Source of the DNA: Caulobacterales bacterium
Lineage (GTDB): Bacteria > Pseudomonadota > Alphaproteobacteria > Caulobacterales > Caulobacteraceae
Assembly (NCBI GenBank): GCA_947480815.1
Contig: CANKEA010000114.1
Span: 1 to 5,261, forward strand
Direction: 5' to 3'
Length of the DNA stretch: 5,261 nt
Part shown: one piece after another, positions 1-4,568 of the stretch
Layout of the letters: the number at the start of each line of letters is the position of its first letter
Position numbering within the stretch: position 1 is the stretch's first letter
Made by a program: the position numbers and the translations under genes
Notes under the pieces: model-generated
Told to the model about the DNA's origin: nothing
Database searches by the model: none
The model's input: the letters and a program-made list of their open reading frames with translations, nothing else

Positions 1-19
1 CGCTGCTCCAGCAGAACTC

Positions 20-24
20 GAGGA
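20..24 (+). promoter_or_regulatory. Ribosome binding site of xthA
   Basis: GAGGA lies 6 nt upstream of the ATG at 31. It is a strong Shine-Dalgarno match with ideal spacing and supports that start. The promoter must lie to the left of the window. Confidence 0.75.
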
Positions 25-30
25 AACCCC

Positions 31-837
31 ATGCGCCTTCGGGTTGCCACCTGGAACGTCAACTCGGTGCGTTTGCGGGTCGAGCAAGCCGGTCGACTGA
101 TGGACGAGCACGGTATCGACGTCCTGTGCATGCAAGAGATCAAGTGCCAAGAGCACGAGTTTCCGCGCGACGAATTCACCGCTATCGGCCTGCCGCACTT
201 AAAGATCGCCGGCCAGAAGGGCTGGCATGGTGTGGCCATTGCCTCGCGCCTGCCGCTCGATCCGGTGGCACCCCTGGATGTCTGTCGCGAGGGCCATGCC
301 CGCTGTGTGCAGGCGTCTGTCGCCGGGGTTGAAATCCAGAACTTCTACATTCCAGCCGGCGGCGATGTGGCCGATCGCGCGTTGAACAAGAAATTCGATC
401 ACAAACTGGACTTCTACGAGACGCTTACCGCTGAGATGGCGATACGCGATCCGAAAAAGCCGCTGATCGTCACGGGCGACCTGAATGTGGCCCCTGGCGA
501 GTTTGATGTCTGGAACCACCGCCACATGAGCAAGATCGTCAGCCATACGCAGGTAGAGGTCGAGGCCTTCGCGGCGCTGATGGGATCGATGGGCTTTGCC
601 AACCTGCTGCGCGAAGCCACACCCGAACCCGAGAAGCTCGCCAGCTGGTGGAGCTACCGCGCCGCCGACTTCCGCCAAAGCAATCGCGGCCTGCTGCTCG
701 ACCACATCCTGATCAGCCCGGGTCTGAAAGACGCTGCCTTTGCCGGCGGCAAGCCGCAGGCTCGAGTGCTGGACCATGTCCGAGCGTGGGAAAGGCCCAG
801 CGATCACGCGCCGGTGATCGCGGATTTCGCGGTCTAG
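31..837 (+). CDS. xthA: Exodeoxyribonuclease III
   Basis: This is an exonuclease III of the endonuclease/exonuclease/phosphatase fold. The family is a Mg-dependent 3'-5' exonuclease and AP endonuclease that cleaves abasic sites and cleans 3' ends in cytoplasmic base-excision repair. All expected catalytic motifs are visible: WNVNSVR with N9, MQEIK with E36, the active-site tyrosine Y106 in NFYIPAGG, TGDLNVAP with D150 and N152, LLLDHI with D224, and PSDHAPV with H259. The 268-residue length equals that of the E. coli enzyme, so the gene appears complete and active. A good ribosome binding site supports the ATG. The gene converges on the response-regulator gene, with 3 bp between the two stop codons. 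Its last codons contain a perfect 8-bp hairpin (800-821). Family assignment is firm; whether the dominant in vivo role is AP-site repair is inferred from the family. Confidence 0.96.
   Translation: MRLRVATWNVNSVRLRVEQAGRLMDEHGIDVLCMQEIKCQEHEFPRDEFTAIGLPHLKIAGQKGWHGVAIASRLPLDPVAPLDVCREGHARCVQASVAGVEIQNFYIPAGGDVADRALNKKFDHKLDFYETLTAEMAIRDPKKPLIVTGDLNVAPGEFDVWNHRHMSKIVSHTQVEVEAFAALMGSMGFANLLREATPEPEKLASWWSYRAADFRQSNRGLLLDHILISPGLKDAAFAGGKPQARVLDHVRAWERPSDHAPVIADFAV
800..821 (+). other. Perfect 8-bp inverted repeat in the 3' end of xthA
   Basis: GCGATCAC and GTGATCGC flank a 6-nt loop, ending 13 bp before the xthA stop codon. The DNA also encodes the catalytic SDH motif, so the symmetry may be a by-product of coding. 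No T-run follows, so it is not a classical intrinsic terminator, though it could slow polymerase or protect a 3' end. Confidence 0.4.
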
Positions 838-840
838 GCG

Positions 841-1527
841 CTAGGGCTCTAGCCGGTACCCGCCCGGTTCGGTGATCAACAGCTTGGCGTGCGCCGGGTC
901 AGGCTCGATTTTCTGGCGCAGGCGATAGACGTGAGTCTCTAGGGTGTGGGTCGTGACCCCAGCGTTGTAGCCCCATACCTCGGCCAATAATTCCTCACGC
1001 GTGACCGGCTTTTCGCCGGCACGGTAAAGATATTTCAGGATCGAGGTTTCCTTCTCGGTCAGGCGAATCTTGCCGCCCCTATCGTCGAGCAGTTGTTTGG
1101 CGCTGGGTCGGAAAATATAGGGGCCAATGCGGAAAAGCGCATCTTCGCTGGCCTCGTGACTGCGCACCTGAGCCCGAATTCGGGCCAGCAGCACGCCGAA
1201 ACGGAAGGGCTTGGTGACATAGTCGTTGGCACCGGCATCCAAGCCCAGGATGGCATCCGAATCACTTGCCGCAGCGGTCAGCATGATGATCGGCTGGGCG
1301 GCACCGCCCTTGCGCATCAGGCGGCAGGCTTCACGACCATCCATGTCGGGCAGGTCGACATCGAGCAAAATGAGATCGGGGCGCAGCTCTCGCACCGCCC
1401 TGATGCCTTCTGCCGCGGTTCCGGCCTCCTTGGCATCGAACTCTTCGTGCAACTGCAACTGCTCCGCCAAGGCGCTGCGGAGGTCGGCGTCGTCGTCGAT
1501 GATCAGGAGGGTCTTTCGCTGGGCCAT
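841..1527 (-). CDS. cenR: OmpR-family response regulator, CenR-like
   Basis: This is a 228-residue two-component regulator. The receiver domain spans about residues 5-121, with acidic pocket D11/D12/D13, phospho-acceptor D56 in LLDVDLPDMDG, switch T84 in MLTA, and Y103 and K106 in YVTKPF. A winged-helix DNA-binding domain covers about 131-228 (KIRLTEKE, EVWGYN, THTLETHVYRLRQKIE, GGYRLEP). The body, especially LDAGANDYVTKPFRF and the HTHTLETH-type recognition helix, matches my recollection of alphaproteobacterial CenR, the envelope regulator partnered by the kinase CenK in Caulobacter. No kinase gene is adjacent, as expected for CenR. The ATG at 1527 was chosen because the receiver fold begins at once after it; the frame stays open to 1716, but those residues lack homology and are antisense to the next gene. 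The Shine-Dalgarno is weak (AGGG about 11 nt upstream). OmpR-family membership is certain; the CenR name is probable. Confidence 0.9.
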   Translation of the reverse strand: MAQRKTLLIIDDDADLRSALAEQLQLHEEFDAKEAGTAAEGIRAVRELRPDLILLDVDLPDMDGREACRLMRKGGAAQPIIMLTAAASDSDAILGLDAGANDYVTKPFRFGVLLARIRAQVRSHEASEDALFRIGPYIFRPSAKQLLDDRGGKIRLTEKETSILKYLYRAGEKPVTREELLAEVWGYNAGVTTHTLETHVYRLRQKIEPDPAHAKLLITEPGGYRLEP

Positions 1528-1576
1528 GGCGAGAGCATGCCCTAAAGTGGGGGTGAGGGCCAAGCGGGGGAGAAAA
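1528..1576. promoter_or_regulatory. Divergent intergenic region between the regulator and the YkuD-fold gene
   Basis: Only 49 bp separate the two start codons. The strand read as + is G/A-rich and carries an imperfect 10-bp direct repeat, GTGGGGGTGA (1547-1556) and GCGGGGGAGA (1564-1573), one 17-bp step apart. I see no convincing -35/-10 pair on either strand here, so one or both promoters probably reach into the neighbouring coding sequence. OmpR-type regulators bind direct repeats, but the link to this repeat is only a guess. Confidence 0.4.
1566..1572 (+). promoter_or_regulatory. Ribosome binding site of the YkuD-fold gene
   Basis: GGGGGAG ends 4 nt before the ATG at 1577. It supports that ATG over the in-frame ATG at 1526, which overlaps the regulator's own start codon and has no comparable site. 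Confidence 0.6.
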
Positions 1577-2092
1577 ATGATCTTTGAGGCGCGCCTCGAT
1601 GGCCGGTTCCTGATCGGGTCGCACGCGGTGCGGTGCGCCTTCGGGCGAAACGGAGCGCTGCCGGCCGCCGATAAGCGCGAGGGCGATGGGGCAACGCCGC
1701 TGGGGACCTGGCCCATCCGACGCTTGCTTTATCGGCCCGATCGGGGCTTGCCGCACACCGCCCTGGAAACCGCACCGATCCAGCCCGACGACGGCTGGTG
1801 CGACGACCCCGGCGATGCCGCCTATAATCGCCCTGTGCGGCTGCCCTACCCCGCCAGGGCAGAGGCCATGTGGCGCGACGACCATCTGTACGACCTGGTG
1901 CTCGTCCTCGGCCACAACGACGACCCGCCCGTGGCGCAAATGGGCTCGGCCATCTTCCTGCACCTCGCGAAACCGGCATATGCACCTACAGAGGGCTGCG
2001 TTGCGCTGGCGCGTGGCGATATGGAGCGGCTACTCGCTGAGGTACGTCCGGGCGATCGGATTCGGATCGTGGCGGTTCCCGAACAGGGCTGA
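1577..2092 (+). CDS. L,D-transpeptidase (YkuD) catalytic-domain protein
   Basis: This 171-residue protein consists almost wholly of a YkuD-type L,D-transpeptidase domain. That cysteine-enzyme fold forms or cuts 3-3 peptidoglycan crosslinks or attaches proteins to the wall. Visible motifs are DGATPLGTWPI (about residues 37-47), LVLVLGHNDDP with H113, GSAIFLH with G123, S124 and H129, and PTEGCVAL with the presumed nucleophile C141. The family's usual signature is SHGC followed by an arginine; here T-E-G-C-V-A-L replaces it, so it belongs to a divergent branch (COG3786-like, from memory). No signal peptide or membrane segment is visible at the N-terminus, which is odd for a wall enzyme. The gene is divergent from the CenR-like regulator and its last 63 bp overlap the end of yggS on the other strand. 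Fold assignment is strong; substrate and location are unknown. Confidence 0.85.
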   Translation: MIFEARLDGRFLIGSHAVRCAFGRNGALPAADKREGDGATPLGTWPIRRLLYRPDRGLPHTALETAPIQPDDGWCDDPGDAAYNRPVRLPYPARAEAMWRDDHLYDLVLVLGHNDDPPVAQMGSAIFLHLAKPAYAPTEGCVALARGDMERLLAEVRPGDRIRIVAVPEQG

Positions 2093-2716
2093 GCCAACGC
2101 GCACACTGGTTGCACCGCAGCTCACGGCCTCCTCGAAGTCGGCACTCATGCCCATCGACAGCTTGTCGATACCGTTGGCGGCAGCGATTTCGGCCAGCAG
2201 CATAAAATGCGGCCGAGGCGGTTCGTCAGCGGGCGGGATGGCCATCAGGCCCTCGATCTCAAGCCCCAGACCTCGGCAAATCCCGATCAGGCCGTCGGCA
2301 TGCTTGGGCAGGATTCCGGCCTTCTGCGGCTCAGACCCGGTATTGACCTGGACATAGAGGCGCGGCGTGAATCCCCCGCGCGAGGATTCTTCCGCGATGG
2401 TGGCGGCAATTTTTTCGCGGTCGACCGTCTCAATGACGCCGAAAAGGGCCAAGGCGGCCTTGACCTTATTGGTCTGCAGCGGGCCGATCAAGCGCAGTTC
2501 GATGTCGGGGTGGCGGAACCGTTCAATGCCCCAGCGCTCCTGCGCTTGCTGCACGCGGTTTTCGCCAAACACCGCTTGGCCCTCTTGCAAAACCGGCTCT
2601 ATCGCTTGCCAAGCCTGTTGCTTGCTGACCGCGACCAGGGTCACATCGGCGGGGTCACGCCCCGCCGCCAAGGCGGCCCGTTCGATGCGGGTCAGAATAG
2701 CGGCGCGGGCGCTCAT
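2030..2716 (-). CDS. yggS: YggS-family pyridoxal-phosphate homeostasis protein
   Basis: This is a PLP-binding protein of the YggS/PROSC (PLPBP) family, a cytoplasmic single-domain TIM barrel like the N-terminal domain of alanine racemase. The family has no known enzymatic activity and buffers PLP and B6 vitamers. Family marks are VAVSK with the PLP-linking K32, FGENRVQ (50-56), LIGPLQTNK (76-84), VQVNTGSEPQKAG, GLMAIPP, SMGMSADF (187-194) and the phosphate-binding RVGSALFG (206-213). The 228 residues are close to the usual 230 or so. The ATG at 2716 was chosen because it gives the usual spacing to the PLP lysine; an in-frame ATG at 2767 would add 17 unsupported residues. The Shine-Dalgarno is poor. 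A 15-residue tail after the last motif lies in the region overlapping the YkuD-fold gene. The promoter must lie inside the divergent ThiE-like gene. Confidence 0.94.
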   Translation of the reverse strand: MSARAAILTRIERAALAAGRDPADVTLVAVSKQQAWQAIEPVLQEGQAVFGENRVQQAQERWGIERFRHPDIELRLIGPLQTNKVKAALALFGVIETVDREKIAATIAEESSRGGFTPRLYVQVNTGSEPQKAGILPKHADGLIGICRGLGLEIEGLMAIPPADEPPRPHFMLLAEIAAANGIDKLSMGMSADFEEAVSCGATSVRVGSALFGNRHDPNPIARTYLSE

Positions 2717-2722
2717 GGACGG

Positions 2723-3340
2723 ATGATGCTCTTGAACCAAGTGGAAGCGCTGCGGCGCGCGTCGCACAGGCTAAGGCCTTGCACGACCGGCGCAAAGAGG
2801 CTGCCCCGCCTATTGGCCTTTACCGACCCGAAACGAAGTGGGGATGTGTTTCGACTGGCGGCGGGCTTGCCGCGCGGATCAGCCCTGGTTTTCCGGACGT
2901 TCGGGGCGGAGGGCGCGCTTAATGTGGCGCAGACCCTGCGGCGCCACACCTGGCGGCGCGGCGTGCTGCTGCTGATCAGTGCTGATGCGGGCTTAGCGCG
3001 CGCCGTGAAGGCGGACGGGGTGCACCTTCCGGAGCGATTTGTCAGGCGACTACCCGACCTGTCCGGTCGGGGCTTGTTGCTAACCGCGGCGGCGCACTCG
3101 CCTGCGGCCGCGCGGCGAGCCCTGGCCTTGGGGGCGGATGCGGTGGTGGTATCCGCCGTCATGCCCAGCCAGAGCCCGTCGGCGGGAAAGCCGATGGGAT
3201 TGCTGCCTCTGGCGCTATTGGCGCGAAGCCTGGCCGGACCGGTCTATGCGCTAGGTGGAATTGACGCATCGAATGCGTGCAGGATCGCGGCGACAGGGGT
3301 CGCGGGCTTGGCGGCTGTCGGGGCTTTCGTCCGACCCTAG
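2723..3340 (+). CDS. Thiamine-phosphate-synthase-like (ThiE/TenI superfamily) protein
   Basis: This 205-residue protein has a TIM-barrel pattern resembling thiamine phosphate synthase, which joins HMP-PP and thiazole phosphate. Supporting segments are RLLAFTDPKR (29-38), ADGVHLPER (97-105), TAAAHS (121-126), ADAVVVSAVMPSQSPSAGKP (138-157) and PVYALGGID (173-181). Several residues that bind Mg-HMP-PP in canonical ThiE are not conserved: the usual IND-R stretch reads ISADA, and the usual HLGQ-D-D reads HLPERF. It may therefore be a TenI-like relative or a lineage-specific ThiE; similar divergent proteins are annotated as thiamine phosphate synthase in alphaproteobacteria (from memory). Start choice is uncertain: ATG at 2723 or 2726, TTG 2732 or GTG 2741 are in frame, and GGACGG at 2717-2722 fits the later ones better. 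No other thiamine gene is nearby. It converges on the ntrZ-like gene. Confidence 0.75.
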   Translation: MMLLNQVEALRRASHRLRPCTTGAKRLPRLLAFTDPKRSGDVFRLAAGLPRGSALVFRTFGAEGALNVAQTLRRHTWRRGVLLLISADAGLARAVKADGVHLPERFVRRLPDLSGRGLLLTAAAHSPAAARRALALGADAVVVSAVMPSQSPSAGKPMGLLPLALLARSLAGPVYALGGIDASNACRIAATGVAGLAAVGAFVRP

Positions 3341-3344
3341 GGTC
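3333..3344. repeat. 12-bp perfect palindrome spanning convergent stop codons
   Basis: GACCCTAGGGTC is its own reverse complement. It contains the TAG stop of the ThiE-like gene (3338-3340) and touches the TAG stop of the ntrZ-like gene (3346-3344 on the minus strand). It is too short and lacks T-runs, so it is not a standard terminator. Confidence 0.6.
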
Positions 3345-3754
3345 TAGAACTTGAAGGCGGTCTCGAGGCGCACGCGGGGCGTGGCTTCCGGGGGCTGGGC
3401 CTTACTGATCAAGGCTTTGGGATCAGGCTGGCTCAGGCTGACCGCGCCGCCGACTTGCAGGGCGGGGGTGAGCTTGAAAAAGGCACCGGCGCGGACGTCT
3501 TCAAGCTGAACCTCGCGATCGACCGGTTGGTCGAGATCAAGCTTCAGGCCCCAGCGGCCCTTTGTTGCGTCGAACTGTAGGGTCTTCTTCGAAGATGGCC
3601 CGTACTGAACCGCATGGGTGTTGAAGTCACCGCGCACGCGGAAGCCGTCGGTGGTCTTGGCGCCCAACTGAACCGGCTCAGCATGCGCGGCGAAACCCGA
3701 TCCCAGAAGGATCAGAGCACTTGCCGCCAGCATGGACTTGGCCGTCCGCGTCAC
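3344..3754 (-). CDS. ntrZ: NtrZ-like periplasmic protein
   Basis: This 136-residue exported protein starts with a Sec signal peptide: R3 and K6, hydrophobic core about 8-22, and cleavage predicted after AHA at residue 25. The mature part of about 111 residues is rich in alternating polar/apolar strands (GFRVRGDF, GRWGLKLDL, AGAFFKLTPALQVGGAVSLS, RVRLETAFKF) and ends in phenylalanine, like many small outer-membrane-type beta proteins. I assign it to the NtrZ family, described in Caulobacter as a periplasmic factor that acts on the NtrY-NtrX two-component system. The basis is overall sequence recollection, size, signal peptide and its position close to leuS, so confidence in the name is moderate. 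No ntrY/ntrX gene lies in the window. The GTG start at 3754 is supported by GGAG 6 nt upstream and by the basic residues it adds; the ATG at 3733 would remove them. It appears monocistronic. Confidence 0.88.
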   Translation of the reverse strand: MTRTAKSMLAASALILLGSGFAAHAEPVQLGAKTTDGFRVRGDFNTHAVQYGPSSKKTLQFDATKGRWGLKLDLDQPVDREVQLEDVRAGAFFKLTPALQVGGAVSLSQPDPKALISKAQPPEATPRVRLETAFKF

Positions 3755-3760
3755 CCTTGT

Positions 3761-3764
3761 CTCC
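3761..3764 (-). promoter_or_regulatory. Ribosome binding site that decides the ntrZ-like GTG start
   Basis: GGAG on the minus strand is followed by a 6-nt spacer (ACAAGG) and then GTG at 3754. The downstream ATG at 3733 has no comparable site. Confidence 0.7.
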
Positions 3765-3810
3765 GATAAAGCGTCTCGTGGGCATCGAGGCCCACTTAAA
3801 ATCGCGATGA

Positions 3811-3839
3811 GATAAACAGCGCCGTTGCGCGAAGGTCAA
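3811..3839 (-). promoter_or_regulatory. Candidate sigma-70-type promoter of the ntrZ-like gene
   Basis: On the minus strand, TTGACC (3839-3834) is followed after exactly 17 bp by TTTATC (3816-3811). The -35 matches the consensus at 5 of 6 positions and the -10 at 3 of 6. A start near 3804 would give a 5' leader of about 50 nt. Confidence 0.5.
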
Positions 3840-3862
3840 CCGCAGCATGGTCTTTTCGCGCC

Positions 3863-3883
3863 GGGGGCCTGGATTCGACCCCC
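3863..3883. other. GGGGG/CCCCC hairpin with tRNA/tmRNA-like loop sequence
   Basis: GGGGG (3863-3867) and CCCCC (3879-3883) flank an 11-nt loop containing TGGATTCGA. The string recalls a T-arm or the 5' end of tmRNA, but no acceptor stem, anticodon arm or tag sequence accompanies it, so I call it only a hairpin. Confidence 0.4.
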
Positions 3884-4012
3884 GCCTGTGGCGGCAAGGC
3901 CACGACGTCTGCACCCTTTTGTGCCGCCTCCGTGCGGGTCTTACAGCGGCGGAAGGCGTTCGCCGTAACGCTGCCACGAGCCCCAGCCCGGGTGGGCGGG
4001 TAAAAAAGCGCC

Positions 4013-4040
4013 TTGGATGCGGACGGGGTCCTGATATAGA
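4013..4040 (+). promoter_or_regulatory. Candidate promoter of the lipoprotein-leuS operon
   Basis: TTGGAT (4013-4018) is followed after 16 bp by TATAGA (4035-4040). The preceding C gives the CTTG form often seen in alphaproteobacterial -35 elements. A start near 4047 would leave a leader of about 33 nt. The match is moderate. Confidence 0.4.
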
Positions 4041-4069
4041 CCCTTCGGCGCGGGCGAAACCTGAGCAGT

Positions 4070-4073
4070 GGAG
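4070..4073 (+). promoter_or_regulatory. Ribosome binding site that decides the lipoprotein start
   Basis: GGAG sits 6 nt before the ATG at 4080. The in-frame GTG at 4068 overlaps this site and so is unlikely to be the start. Confidence 0.7.
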
Positions 4074-4079
4074 CAAAGA

Positions 4080-4556
4080 ATGGCGTTCGAGCTTAGGCGA
4101 GCGGGGCGGATATTGCGGATCGCCGCCGTGGGCTTGGCCCTGGTGAGCGTTACAGCGTGCGCCAGCACCCGCAGCCGCCTATTCGGCGGCGGAAAGAACA
4201 CGGTTGCCGCGACGGAAGCGCCCGCCGGCGCGATTGGCGTGAACGGCTATCTCTGGCGCGCCACCCTAGACACCCTGGCCTTCATGCCCCTGGCATCAGC
4301 GGATCCCTACGGCGGCGTTATCATCACCGACTGGTACGCCAACCCGCAGCTACCCAACGAGCGGTTCAAGGCAACGGCCTATATCCTCGACTCTCGCCTT
4401 CGGGCCGACGGCCTCAATGTGGCGGTCAACAAGCAGGTCAAGGACGCCGCTGGCAGCTGGGTCGACGCCCAGCTGGCCGACCAGACCGAGACCGACATTG
4501 AAAATGCCATCCTGACGCGCGCGCGCCAGCTGCGCCTTTCCAACATCGGGAACTAG
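4080..4556 (+). CDS. DUF3576-type lipoprotein upstream of leuS
   Basis: This is a 158-residue predicted lipoprotein of unknown function. Residues 1-27 form a lipoprotein signal peptide: several arginines (R6, R7, R10, R13), hydrophobic stretch about 14-24, lipobox V-T-A-C with C27 as the lipidated residue. A short low-complexity linker (about 28-50) leads to a compact domain at about 52-156, including VNGYLWRATLDTLAFMPL, DPYGGVIITDWY and a charged C-terminal helix (ETDIENAILTRARQLRL). I recall this architecture as DUF3576, a family found mainly in alphaproteobacteria next to leuS. Residue 28 is alanine, not aspartate, so outer-membrane targeting is the default expectation. The ATG at 4080 is set by a good ribosome binding site. 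leuS starts 12 bp after the stop, so the two are very probably co-transcribed, as in an envelope-gene block that often continues with lptE. Function is unknown. Confidence 0.85.
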   Translation: MAFELRRAGRILRIAAVGLALVSVTACASTRSRLFGGGKNTVAATEAPAGAIGVNGYLWRATLDTLAFMPLASADPYGGVIITDWYANPQLPNERFKATAYILDSRLRADGLNVAVNKQVKDAAGSWVDAQLADQTETDIENAILTRARQLRLSNIGN

Positions 4557-4568
4557 CCCTAAACCACC

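Larger units (their letters stand above)
3755..4079. other. 325-bp gene-free region between ntrZ-like gene and lipoprotein-leuS operon
   Basis: I find no convincing coding sequence here; open frames on both strands have arginine/proline-rich, low-complexity translations typical of GC-rich noncoding DNA. It holds a promoter candidate for each flanking gene and several hairpins: GGGGG/CCCCC at 3863-3883, GTGGC/GCCAC at 3888-3903, CAGC-GGCG/CGCC-GCTG at 3944-3973, and CCC-A-GCCC/GGGCGGG at about 3982-4000. The last is followed by A's on the + strand, so it is not an intrinsic terminator in either direction. A structured small RNA is possible but unproven. Confidence 0.55.

Noticed and set aside
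1547..1573. G-rich direct repeat as a defined OmpR-type operator
   Set aside because: Only 8 of 10 positions match, the motif is low complexity, and the second copy includes the ribosome binding site; kept only as a remark.
1226..1576. Upstream extension of the YkuD-fold gene
   Set aside because: It runs antisense through the regulator's receiver domain, and the ATG at 1577 has its own ribosome binding site.
1528..1716. 63-codon N-terminal extension of the response regulator
   Set aside because: The frame is open, but the added residues have no receiver homology and are antisense to the YkuD-fold gene; the fold starts right after the ATG at 1527.
2207..2722. Long in-frame extension of the ThiE-like gene
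   Set aside because: It is entirely antisense to yggS and shows no family resemblance; orthologues as I recall them start about 25-30 residues before the FTDP motif.
3855..3905. tRNA or tmRNA-like element around TGGATTCGAC
   Set aside because: The sequence resembles a T-arm or tmRNA 5' end, but the 5-bp T-stem does not pair properly, and there is no acceptor stem, CCA end, anticodon arm or tag-peptide reading frame on either strand.
3982..4008. Intrinsic terminator at the GCCC/GGGC hairpin
   Set aside because: On the + strand the stem is followed by A's, and on the - strand the T-run precedes the stem, so it has the wrong polarity for both.
3678..4201. Small genes in the intergenic region on either strand
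   Set aside because: The translations are arginine/proline-rich without domains, they overlap flanking genes, and they lack convincing ribosome binding sites.
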